Below are positions 20,289-26,229 of a stretch of 26,229 bases of DNA, one piece after another; position 1 is the first letter of the stretch, and the number at the start of each line of letters is the position of its first letter. The stretch spans positions 1-26,229 of the IMG/VR virus record IMGVR_UViG_3300044970_001252; one strand, given 5' to 3'. The stretch is from a virus. The notes under the pieces are model-generated. The model ran no database searches. It was not told the DNA's origin and saw nothing but the letters and a program-made list of their open reading frames with translations. The position numbers and the translations under genes are program-made.

Positions 20289-21645
20289 CATTTTTGTTGA
20301 CAGCGCAGCCACAGGGGCAGCAAATGGCACAAACTGGGCCAATGCGTACACGACGCTTGCTGCTGCGATTACTGCTTCAACCAACGCAGACACGATCTAC
20401 GTTGCCAACACGCACAACGCCTCGCAGACAACAGCAAAAACATTCACTTGTCCGACTTCCCCTGGCTTACGGGTTCTTGTTGTAACTCCATCTGGTGCAT
20501 CTGGTAACAGTGGACTGGCAACGGGCGCGATTGAGGCAATTGGCGCTGGCAGTGCGACGTTTACGATCAACGGATTTGCCTACTTTTATGGGTTGTCAAT
20601 TTACGGAGCAACAACTAATAACCCAGCCTCTTTGATTTCTCTTGCTGTGGCGAATGGCGCGTCTGCTGCGCTGTACTTTGAAAATTGCGTTTTCCAACTA
20701 CGCACAGCCTCAACCACTGCTGGCGTTGGGTATAACCTCGGATCAGTCAGAGGCGCTACCAGTCAAGATAACTTGCTGGACTTCAAAGACACTTCATTCA
20801 GGTTTGGGTCCACTAGTCAGGGGTTTATTTGTGGCAATGCCAGAGTGAGAGCGCAAAACATTTCTTTTGACTCTGCTGGATCTGCCCCAACAACCCTGAT
20901 TCAAAATCGTCCTGGTTCGGGTAATTTTCTTATTGAAGCAAGCGATTTATCGGGTGAGTCTTGGTCGAATCTTGTCAGTGTCGCTTGGCTGTCAATCTAT
21001 GATATTTTGCTGAGGAACTGCAAACTACCATCCGGCACCGCACTGACGACTGGCACTTATTCCGGTCCAGGTGGTGTTTCCATTCGGATGGAAAACTGCG
21101 ACTCTGGCGATACACAGTACAACGTGGCGCTCGGTTCGTACACTGGCACGGTTGTCGATGAGACAACTATTGTCAGGACTGGTGGTGGAGAGACTTCTCT
21201 ACGACTGGACACCAGCGCAAACACTAAATTTCCGTATTCGACGCTGACCGTTGAGGGCGCTCGATACAACAGCGTTGTGGGCACATCTCAAACGCTGACG
21301 ATTGAGTTCATTCACGATACAAGCACGGCAGCCGGACAAGGCAGCGGGACTAGTTTTGCCTACACCAATGCAGAGTTGTGGGTTGAGTTGCAGTATCAGG
21401 GCACAAGCGGTTTCCCGCTGGCTTTGATTGATCTTGACGACCGTGCTGCAAACGTACTGAGCACGCCCGCCGATCAGCCATCATCGTCGGCAACGTGGAC
21501 GACGACCGGCATGACGACGCCTGTCAAGGGTAAGATGGAGTGTACCTTCACGGCGCAAGAGGCTGGATATCTGTTGTTCAAGGTCTGCTTTGCCGCACCG
21601 TCAAAGGTGGTCTATGTTGACCTGCTGGGTGTGACGGTCGCCTGA
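20281..21645 (+). CDS. Beta-helix-like virion protein (454 aa)
   Basis: The sequence reads MADIFVDSAATGAANGTNWA, then repeated short strands of the type ASLISLAVANGASAALYFEN and FKDTSFRFGSTSQGFICGN, typical of right-handed beta-helices that occur in phage fibres, spikes and pectate-lyase-like domains. The last ~140 residues change to longer strands (LWVELQYQGTSGFPLALID, then KVVYVDLLGVTVA), probably a compact cap. There are no obvious acidic catalytic pairs. Between portal and scaffold a head-attached fibre or decoration role is more likely than a receptor-binding tail spike. The 20.56-20.96 kb section looks AT-richer than its neighbours. I saw no strong ribosome-binding site. Confidence 0.65.
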   Translation: MADIFVDSAATGAANGTNWANAYTTLAAAITASTNADTIYVANTHNASQTTAKTFTCPTSPGLRVLVVTPSGASGNSGLATGAIEAIGAGSATFTINGFAYFYGLSIYGATTNNPASLISLAVANGASAALYFENCVFQLRTASTTAGVGYNLGSVRGATSQDNLLDFKDTSFRFGSTSQGFICGNARVRAQNISFDSAGSAPTTLIQNRPGSGNFLIEASDLSGESWSNLVSVAWLSIYDILLRNCKLPSGTALTTGTYSGPGGVSIRMENCDSGDTQYNVALGSYTGTVVDETTIVRTGGGETSLRLDTSANTKFPYSTLTVEGARYNSVVGTSQTLTIEFIHDTSTAAGQGSGTSFAYTNAELWVELQYQGTSGFPLALIDLDDRAANVLSTPADQPSSSATWTTTGMTTPVKGKMECTFTAQEAGYLLFKVCFAAPSKVVYVDLLGVTVA

Positions 21646-21646
21646 T

Positions 21647-22498
21647 ATGGCTACAGGCCGTCTGATTCCAGGAGATGGGTTTGTCGTTGAGACAACGACA
21701 GCCGGACGGCTGATTCCGGGTTACGGGTTTGTCGTTGAGACAGAATCGACTGGGCAGACGCTCACCCCGAGCCTTTATACCAACAATCAGACTTTTTACA
21801 GTCCGACTGTTACCTCGACGGTCACACTCAGTCCGTCGCTGTACACGAACCAGCAGACGTTCTACGGGCCGACCGTCACGCTTGGGCCTGCGCCACAGAC
21901 TCTTTCTCCGAGTCTGTACATCAACACGCAGACATTCTATGGCCCGACAGTCATCAGGCAGCAGTTTCTTGAGCCTGGGCTGTACACGAATCAGCAAATC
22001 TTCTACGGCCCAATCGTTACTCAGGTTGCGCCGCAGACCGTTTTCCCGGATCTGTTCGTCAATCAGAACCAGTTCTTTGGGGTCACAATCCTCGGCGCTG
22101 GTGGTGGAGCGACAGCAAAAGGCGGCTGGGCCACAGAGCGCCGCAGGCTTGAACTGTCGATTCAGCAGCGCCAGGCTCAACAGACGCTGGCTCAGTCCAA
22201 GAACAAAGTTGCCAAGAAGATCGCAAAACGCATTGAGCGTTTTGTGGAGGCAGACTTCCAGGACGAGATTGACGAAATCGTTGCGCTGCAAAAAGAGTTT
22301 GCAAAACTCGAAGCGCGGTACAATAATTCGCAACAGTTGTCCACAGACCTTCGTGATGCCACGAAGGTGCTACAAGAATTTATCCAGGATGAGCAGGACG
22401 CAATTGACCTGTTGATGCTGGTGCAGGAATTTGACGCGAGATGCGTCATTGAGGCAACCGCCAGCCCTAATGTGGCGAGTTTGATGGGATCAGCATGA
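21647..22498 (+). CDS. Virion protein with five tandem PSLYxNxQTFYGPTV repeats and a coiled-coil tail
   Basis: The 283-residue protein is modular. Residues 4-32 are two copies of GRLIPGxGFVVET. Residues 41-148 contain five units: PSLYTNNQTFYSPTV (41-55), PSLYTNQQTFYGPTV (63-77), PSLYINTQTFYGPTV (88-102), PGLYTNQQIFYGPIV (110-124) and a degenerate PDLFVNQNQFFGVTI (134-148), at 22-25-residue steps. A Gly-rich hinge (150-160) leads to a charged helical region (165-270) with QQRQAQQTLAQSKNKV and ALQKEFAKLEARYNN. It starts one base after the preceding stop and overlaps the scaffold start as ATGA. It is probably a head-surface or fibre component; this is inferred from location and the repeat form. 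Confidence 0.8.
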   Translation: MATGRLIPGDGFVVETTTAGRLIPGYGFVVETESTGQTLTPSLYTNNQTFYSPTVTSTVTLSPSLYTNQQTFYGPTVTLGPAPQTLSPSLYINTQTFYGPTVIRQQFLEPGLYTNQQIFYGPIVTQVAPQTVFPDLFVNQNQFFGVTILGAGGGATAKGGWATERRRLELSIQQRQAQQTLAQSKNKVAKKIAKRIERFVEADFQDEIDEIVALQKEFAKLEARYNNSQQLSTDLRDATKVLQEFIQDEQDAIDLLMLVQEFDARCVIEATASPNVASLMGSA

Positions 22499-23343
22499 GC
22501 GAAACGGCAGATATTGAGGAAATCGTCACGGAAGAACCGCAGGAGCAGCAAGAGGTTGAGCAGGTGCTTGAGCAGGATGAGCAAGAACCTGAGCAACAGC
22601 AAGATGAGCCTGATGAGTCTGAAGTGGTTGTTTCCATCGGTGAGGAGTCGCCACCTCAAGAGGAAACGCGGGCACCTGATTGGGTGCGCGAGTTGCGGAA
22701 ATCACACCGCGAGTTGCAGCGCAAGAATCGTGAGCTTGAAGCCAAACTGACAACCCAAGCGCCTGTAGTGCAGCCGCTGGGTAAGAAGCCGACGCTGGAG
22801 GATCACGACTACGACGCCGAGAAGTTTGAGACTTCGTTGGCAGAGTGGTACGAGCGCAAGCGAAAAGCGGATGAAGTGGCAGCGCAGGCCAGACTCGCTG
22901 AGGAGCAGCAACAGCGGCAATGGCAGGCAAAACTGGATTCCTACGGCAAGGCGAAAGCCTCGCTCAAGGTGCGCGATTTTGATGATGCTGAAGAAGTCAC
23001 TCAGCAAGCATTGGACATCACGCAGCAGGGAATCGTGCTTCAGGGTGCAGAGAATCCTGCACTGTTGGTCTACGCACTTGGCAAGAACCCCAAGAAGGCC
23101 GCTGAACTCGGCTCAATCAAAGATCCTGTGAAATTCGCTTTTGCGGTAGCGAAACTGGAGAAAGATTTGAAGGTTACGCAACGCAAAGCGGCACCGCCGC
23201 CTGAGAAAGTCGTGCAGGGTAACGCAGGCGTTTCTGGCGCGGTTGATTCAACACTCGACCGGCTGCGTGCTGAGGCTGAGAAGTCCGGTGACTACACCAA
23301 GGTCTTTAAGTACAAGCAGCAGCAGAAACTCAAACAGAAATGA
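22495..23343 (+). CDS. Scaffolding protein
   Basis: The 282-residue protein would form the temporary core on which the coat assembles, like P22 gp8. The first ~60 residues are highly acidic and Gln-rich (EEIVTEEPQEQQEVEQV, then EQQQDEPDESEVVVS). The middle is charged coiled coil (LRKSHRELQRKNRELEAKL), and the C-terminus is basic (residues ~265-282: GDYTKVFKYKQQQKLKQK), which in P22 scaffolds binds the coat. There is no membrane segment and only few aromatic residues. It directly precedes the coat gene, the same order as in P22. Family likeness is by composition, position and the basic C-terminus rather than by strict motif. Confidence 0.85.
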   Translation: MSETADIEEIVTEEPQEQQEVEQVLEQDEQEPEQQQDEPDESEVVVSIGEESPPQEETRAPDWVRELRKSHRELQRKNRELEAKLTTQAPVVQPLGKKPTLEDHDYDAEKFETSLAEWYERKRKADEVAAQARLAEEQQQRQWQAKLDSYGKAKASLKVRDFDDAEEVTQQALDITQQGIVLQGAENPALLVYALGKNPKKAAELGSIKDPVKFAFAVAKLEKDLKVTQRKAAPPPEKVVQGNAGVSGAVDSTLDRLRAEAEKSGDYTKVFKYKQQQKLKQK

Positions 23344-23351
23344 GGTAAATC

Positions 23352-24626
23352 ATGGCAAACGCATTTAACAAAGAAGAGCGCGTCGCTTTCGAGAACATTC
23401 TGGAAGGCTTCCAGGATGCGCTGGTGCTGTCGCGCAACGTCTCGATCTACAACACCGATCAGACGATGATGGAGCGCACCAACAACGTCATCTGGCGTCC
23501 GCAGCCCTACATCGCTGAGTCGATCACTGCCGCTCCTGGCACTGACATCTCCTCGTCCTACAAGGATATGACTCAGTTGGCCGTGCCTGCGACCATCGGT
23601 TTCAGCAAGTCTGTGCCTTGGACGCTGAACGCGCTGGAACTGCGTGATGCGCTGCAAGAGGGTCGCCTGGGCGATGCCGCCAAGCAGAAACTGGCCTCGG
23701 ACATCAACGTTGCCATCATGAACGTTGCTGCCACCCAGGGCACTCTGGTCGTCAAGCGTACCGCTGCTGCCTCGGGTTTTGATGATGTCGCTCAGTGCGA
23801 CGCCATCATGAACGAGCAGGGCGTGCCGTCTTATGACCGCTATCTGGCTCTGAGCACCCGCGACTACAACGGCATGGCGAACAACCTGTCGGCTCTGTCG
23901 CGTTCGTTTGGCAACCAGAAGTCGGATTCGGCCTACGAGCGTGCCTATGTCGGCATGGTCGCTTCGTTCGACACCTTCAAACTGGACTACGCCAATCGCA
24001 AGGCTGCCGCTGCTGGCTCGGGCATCACCATTGATACCCGCACCGCTGCAAACAACTACTTCACTCCTCGTGCGACCAGCACCGCTGTTGGTGGTCAGAT
24101 CAACGTTGACAACCGCTATCAGACCGTGACCGTCTCCTCGACCACCAACGTGGCCGCTGGCGACTGCTTCACGATCTCTGGCGTCAACGCCTGCCATCAC
24201 ATCACCAAAGGTGACACTGGCGTGCTGAAAACCTTCCGGGTAATCAGCGTGACCAACTCCACCACGATGGTGATTTCGCCTCCGATCATCTCCGATCAGG
24301 GCGCGACCGATGCTGAGGCTCAGTATCAGAACGTGATCGTTACGCCTGCTGCTACGGCTAACATCGTGTTTCTGAACACTGCCGCTGCCTACCTGAACCC
24401 GTTTTGGCAGAAAGACTCGCTGGAGATCCTGCCTGGCCGTTACGCTGTGCCTGCTGATGCTGGCGTGGCTGTGATGCGTGCTGCTACGGATCAGGGCATC
24501 GAACTGGTGATGCAGAAGTTCTACGACATCAACACCATGAAAACCAAGTATCGTCTCGATACCTTGTTTGGTGTGGTGAACAAACAGCCCGAGATGTCCG
24601 GGATTATTCTGTTCTCGCAGACCTGA
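23352..24626 (+). CDS. Major capsid protein (P22 gp5-like coat)
   Basis: The 424-residue protein has nearly the length of P22 gp5 (430). It starts MANAFNKEERVAFENILEGF and has the typical RNVSIYNTDQTMMERTNNV region with IWRPQPYIAESI. An insertion domain around residues 220-340 has VTVSSTTNVAAGDCFTISGV and VLKTFRVISVTNSTTMVI, the I-domain of P22-like coats. The end is KTKYRLDTLFGVVNKQPEM. It would have the HK97 fold. GAGG (23342-23345) is 6 bases before the ATG. A UUCG-loop terminator follows. This should be the most abundant virion protein. Confidence 0.93.
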   Translation: MANAFNKEERVAFENILEGFQDALVLSRNVSIYNTDQTMMERTNNVIWRPQPYIAESITAAPGTDISSSYKDMTQLAVPATIGFSKSVPWTLNALELRDALQEGRLGDAAKQKLASDINVAIMNVAATQGTLVVKRTAAASGFDDVAQCDAIMNEQGVPSYDRYLALSTRDYNGMANNLSALSRSFGNQKSDSAYERAYVGMVASFDTFKLDYANRKAAAAGSGITIDTRTAANNYFTPRATSTAVGGQINVDNRYQTVTVSSTTNVAAGDCFTISGVNACHHITKGDTGVLKTFRVISVTNSTTMVISPPIISDQGATDAEAQYQNVIVTPAATANIVFLNTAAAYLNPFWQKDSLEILPGRYAVPADAGVAVMRAATDQGIELVMQKFYDINTMKTKYRLDTLFGVVNKQPEMSGIILFSQT

Positions 24627-24642
24627 TCGCAGACTGGTAGTA

Positions 24643-24668
24643 CAGGCAGGGGCTTCGGCCCCTGTCTG
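24643..24668 (+). terminator. Intrinsic terminator after the coat gene (UUCG tetraloop)
   Basis: CAGGGGC (24647-24653), loop TTCG and GCCCCTG (24658-24664) are extended outward by a G-U pair and three more pairs to an 11-bp stem. A short ATTTA follows in place of a long T-run. Termination may therefore be partial, letting some transcripts continue into the tail genes. Confidence 0.75.
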
Positions 24669-24684
24669 ATTTAAGGGGTGCAAG

Positions 24685-24849
24685 ATGCCGCTGAAAAAAG
24701 GTTACTCGCAGAAGTCCATCTCCTCGAACATTTCGAAAGAGATGAAGGCTGGCAAACCGCAGAAGCAAGCGGTGGCGATTGCTCTGAGTACGGCACGCAC
24801 TGCCGCCATGAAAGCAGGAAAGCCTAGCAAAGCGCCGAGGAAGAAATGA
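24685..24849 (+). CDS. Small basic phage protein, DUF6496-like (54 aa)
   Basis: The peptide is [20 protein letters not shown], then [20 protein letters not shown] and [12 protein letters not shown]: very basic, and lacking Cys and Trp. The [31 protein letters not shown] pattern occurs in many phages as small proteins (I know it as DUF6496; name from memory). Basic, Lys-rich proteins next to the coat gene might bind packaged DNA, but this is not shown. AAGGGG (24673-24678) is a good ribosome-binding site. The stop overlaps the next ATG as ATGA. Confidence 0.82.
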   Translation: MPLKKGYSQKSISSNISKEMKAGKPQKQAVAIALSTARTAAMKAGKPSKAPRKK

Positions 24850-25001
24850 AAGCCAAACCTCCTGGCCTTTACGCCAACATTGCTGCTAAACGTGAGCGCA
24901 TCGAGGCTGGCAGTAAGGAGCGCATGCGTAAGCCTGGGAGCAAAGGTGCTCCGACTGCTGCTGCGTTTCGTGCCGCTGCCAAGACTGCAAAGAAGAAATG
25001 A
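24846..25001 (+). CDS. Small basic phage protein (51 aa)
   Basis: The 51-residue protein reads [20 protein letters not shown], then [20 protein letters not shown] and [11 protein letters not shown]. The [47 protein letters not shown] pattern is a recognised but uncharacterised phage family. It lies in ATGA overlaps with both neighbours and resembles the preceding 54-aa gene in size, charge and Lys-rich end, so they may act as a pair. DNA or capsid binding is a guess. Confidence 0.82.
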   Translation: MKAKPPGLYANIAAKRERIEAGSKERMRKPGSKGAPTAAAFRAAAKTAKKK

Positions 25002-25303
25002 CTGAATTCCCGACGCTGGTTTACCGATCCCCAGGCCCGCATCACGGCCCAGGCTCAACGACTTACGACTACCGTGGTGTGACCAACGAGGATGAGTTGA
25101 GTGTGCGCCAAGCAGAAGGGTGGACGCTGAGTTTTGACGAGGCGATCAACGGTAAGCCAGAAGCACCTGAGCCTGTGGACAACTCGCCGCCGACTCGGGC
25201 TGAGATGGAGCAAAAGGCGCGGGAACTGAAGATCAAGTTTGACGGTCGCACGACGGATCGGAAACTGTTAGGATTGATCGAGTCCGCAATGGGGGCGCGT
25301 TAA
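24998..25303 (+). CDS. Unknown phage protein with C-terminal LEM/HeH-like helix pair (101 aa)
   Basis: The N-terminal part is a short recurrent phage domain: FPTLVYRSPGPHHGPGSTTY, DYRGVTNEDELSVRQAEGW, then TLSFDEAI. The C-terminal ~35 residues (TRAEMEQKARELKIKFDGRT, then DRKLLGLIESAM) match the HeH/LEM-like helix-extended-helix fold, usually a nucleic-acid-binding unit. A Pro-rich linker separates them. ATGA overlap on the left and a one-base TAATG overlap with gp4 on the right place it among the head-to-tail genes. Confidence 0.8.
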   Translation: MTEFPTLVYRSPGPHHGPGSTTYDYRGVTNEDELSVRQAEGWTLSFDEAINGKPEAPEPVDNSPPTRAEMEQKARELKIKFDGRTTDRKLLGLIESAMGAR

Positions 25304-25785
25304 TGTCTTTTACGAAACGCCAGTTTGTTGAGGCCGCCTTCGAGGAAATCGGACTGGCGGCGTATGTGTTTGATCTGTCCCCTCAGCAGATGGAGTCTGC
25401 GGTGCGCCGTCTGGATACCATGATGGCCGAGTGGAACGCCAAGGGCATCCGTCTGGCATATCCGCTGCCGTCCAGTCCGCAGGACAGTGACATTGACGCT
25501 GAAACGACGGTGCCTGACAGCGCCAACGAAGCGATCATCTGCAATCTTGGTATCAGGCTGGCTCCGTCCTATGGCAAGCAAGTGATGCCTGAGACGAAGG
25601 TGACGGCAAAGATGGCTTACAACACGCTGCTTGCGCGTGCGACAATGCCGATGGAGCAGCAATTTCCCGCTGCGATGCCTTCTGGTGCTGGCAACAAGCC
25701 TTGGCGCGTCTACGACGATCCGTTCTTGCGTCCGCCTTACTTCCCGGTGGACTCTGGGCCTGAAGGCCCGCTGGAGTACAACTGA
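25303..25785 (+). CDS. Head completion / tail accessory factor (P22 gp4-like)
   Basis: The 160-residue protein matches the P22 tail accessory factor gp4, the first of the tail plugs that bind beneath the portal and close the packaged head. Visible features are FTKRQFVEAAFEEIGLAAYV, RRLDTMMAEWNAKGIRLAYP, ANEAIICNLGIRLAPSYGK and a C-terminal Pro-rich tail RPPYFPVDSGPEGPLEYN. P22 gp4 is 166 residues. The start overlaps the previous stop as TAATG. P22 gp4 also has muramidase activity; nothing here lets me confirm that. Confidence 0.9.
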   Translation: MSFTKRQFVEAAFEEIGLAAYVFDLSPQQMESAVRRLDTMMAEWNAKGIRLAYPLPSSPQDSDIDAETTVPDSANEAIICNLGIRLAPSYGKQVMPETKVTAKMAYNTLLARATMPMEQQFPAAMPSGAGNKPWRVYDDPFLRPPYFPVDSGPEGPLEYN

Positions 25786-26229
25786 TGCCTACGATCAATC
25801 AACTGCCGACTCTGGCGACGGTTTCATCCGGCGATCAGTTGCCGGTCTACACGCCTAGCAACGGCGATGCTCGCAAGATGAGCATTGGCTCGCTGCTGAC
25901 GTTCTTCCAGTCATCGTTCGCCTCGCCTACGATGTCGGTGCAGTATGCGACGCCTGGGACTGGCTTTAACGTCACTGTGGCGACCAACAGCACGCAGGCA
26001 TGGCTGCTGATTCAGCCTGCTGGCACGCTGGCGACTGGCACTGTGACGCTGCCGCTGAACACCAGCGTTGCTGATGGTCAGGAGGTGCTGGTGACGACAA
26101 CGCAGCAAATAACATCGTTCACGCTCGGCCTGAACGGTGCTGCGGCTGCGTTTGGTGATCCGACGACGCTGGCGGCTGAGGACTTCTTCCGTATGCGTTA
26201 CTACGGGCCTACAAATTCTTGGTACAGGA
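25785..26229 (+). CDS. Virion/tail protein, N-terminal part (3' truncated by window)
   Basis: The gene starts at ATG 25785 in a one-base TGATG overlap with gp4 and runs past the window end; 148 codons are visible. It begins MPTINQLPTLATVSSGDQLP and VYTPSNGDARKMSIGSLLTF, a start seen in tail, tail-fibre or structural proteins of podoviruses. It continues with a beta-rich region including GTVTLPLNTSVADGQEVLVT. The opening looks like an adaptor followed by a repetitive beta domain. The exact role in the tail is not determined; P22's next genes (gp10, gp26) have a different appearance. Confidence 0.75.
   Translation, partial: MPTINQLPTLATVSSGDQLPVYTPSNGDARKMSIGSLLTFFQSSFASPTMSVQYATPGTGFNVTVATNSTQAWLLIQPAGTLATGTVTLPLNTSVADGQEVLVTTTQQITSFTLGLNGAAAAFGDPTTLAAEDFFRMRYYGPTNSWYR

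Noticed and set aside
21760-22090. CRISPR-like array
   Set aside because: The repeats are protein-coding, in frame and diverged at DNA level, with no identical short palindromic repeats or unique spacers.
21578-22333. 251-codon open frame antisense to the repeat protein
   Set aside because: It simply reflects the repeat units on the other strand, which has the coherent PSLYxNxQTFYGPTV repeats.
23292-24683. 463-codon open frame antisense to the coat gene
   Set aside because: The coat protein with a good ribosome-binding site is on the other strand; the antisense product is low-complexity Arg/His-rich.
1-26229. tRNA genes
   Set aside because: I saw no cloverleaf with GTTCGA-type T-loop and matching acceptor stem; a covariance-model scan was not possible here.

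Overview
The window is a continuous stretch of a tailed-phage genome (Caudoviricetes) with a P22-type head-building module: Sf6/P22-like small terminase, large terminase, P22-like portal, scaffold, a coat protein close to P22 gp5 in length, and a gp4-like tail accessory factor. This suggests a short-tailed (podovirus-like) phage. The DNA is GC-rich, and the small accessory proteins and the GH108 endolysin with a 3-TM holin fit a Gram-negative, probably pseudomonadotal, host. Host and lifestyle are inferences. No integrase, tRNA or CRISPR array is visible. Both ends are cut inside genes: the endolysin on the left and a structural gene on the right.

Layout. (1) 1-606, rightward: endolysin C-terminus and holin. 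(2) 7457-539, leftward: a replication/recombination cassette transcribed from a promoter near 7500. In transcription order it encodes a ribbon-helix-helix protein, an Ala/Pro-linker protein, a DUF2800 Cas4/AddB-like nuclease, a DUF2815 ssDNA-binding protein, a family B DNA polymerase with proofreading domain, an AT-rich HNH homing endonuclease, DUF3310, a VRR-NUC nuclease, an SNF2 helicase and a small ORF convergent with the holin gene. (3) 7530-12778, rightward: ten tightly overlapping small accessory genes (two zinc-ribbon microproteins, a MazG-like pyrophosphohydrolase, winged-helix and unknown proteins), then a large prim-pol/DUF3987 primase-helicase. (4) 14604-12824, leftward: an accessory operon with a near-consensus sigma70 promoter (14651-14679), two very small membrane proteins, a Cys-rich DUF7227-like protein, two unknown proteins and an XRE-type regulator. 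It ends at a bidirectional terminator (12782-12803) shared with the convergent primase gene. (5) 14605-15167: a 560-bp noncoding region with one leftward promoter, a repeated CTGCGCC motif at about 31-34-bp intervals, a second inverted copy on the promoter -35, an AT-rich tract and a 16-bp direct repeat. It is the best candidate in the window for an operator array, replication origin or packaging site. (6) 15168-26229, rightward: the morphogenesis operon.

The parts fit one replication and packaging programme. Polymerase, SSB, nucleases, SNF2 helicase and primase-helicase replicate and recombine the genome. The terminase and portal package it, and scaffold and coat build the head. Between portal and scaffold, where P22 has no extra genes, lie four additional structural-looking genes. 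They include a beta-helix-like protein and a protein with five tandem Tyr/Phe-rich repeats joined to a coiled coil. No wholly new system is obvious. The most interesting material is the repeat and promoter region at 14.6-15.15 kb, the overlapping face-to-face promoters at 7.5 kb, and several unannotated coupled microproteins.
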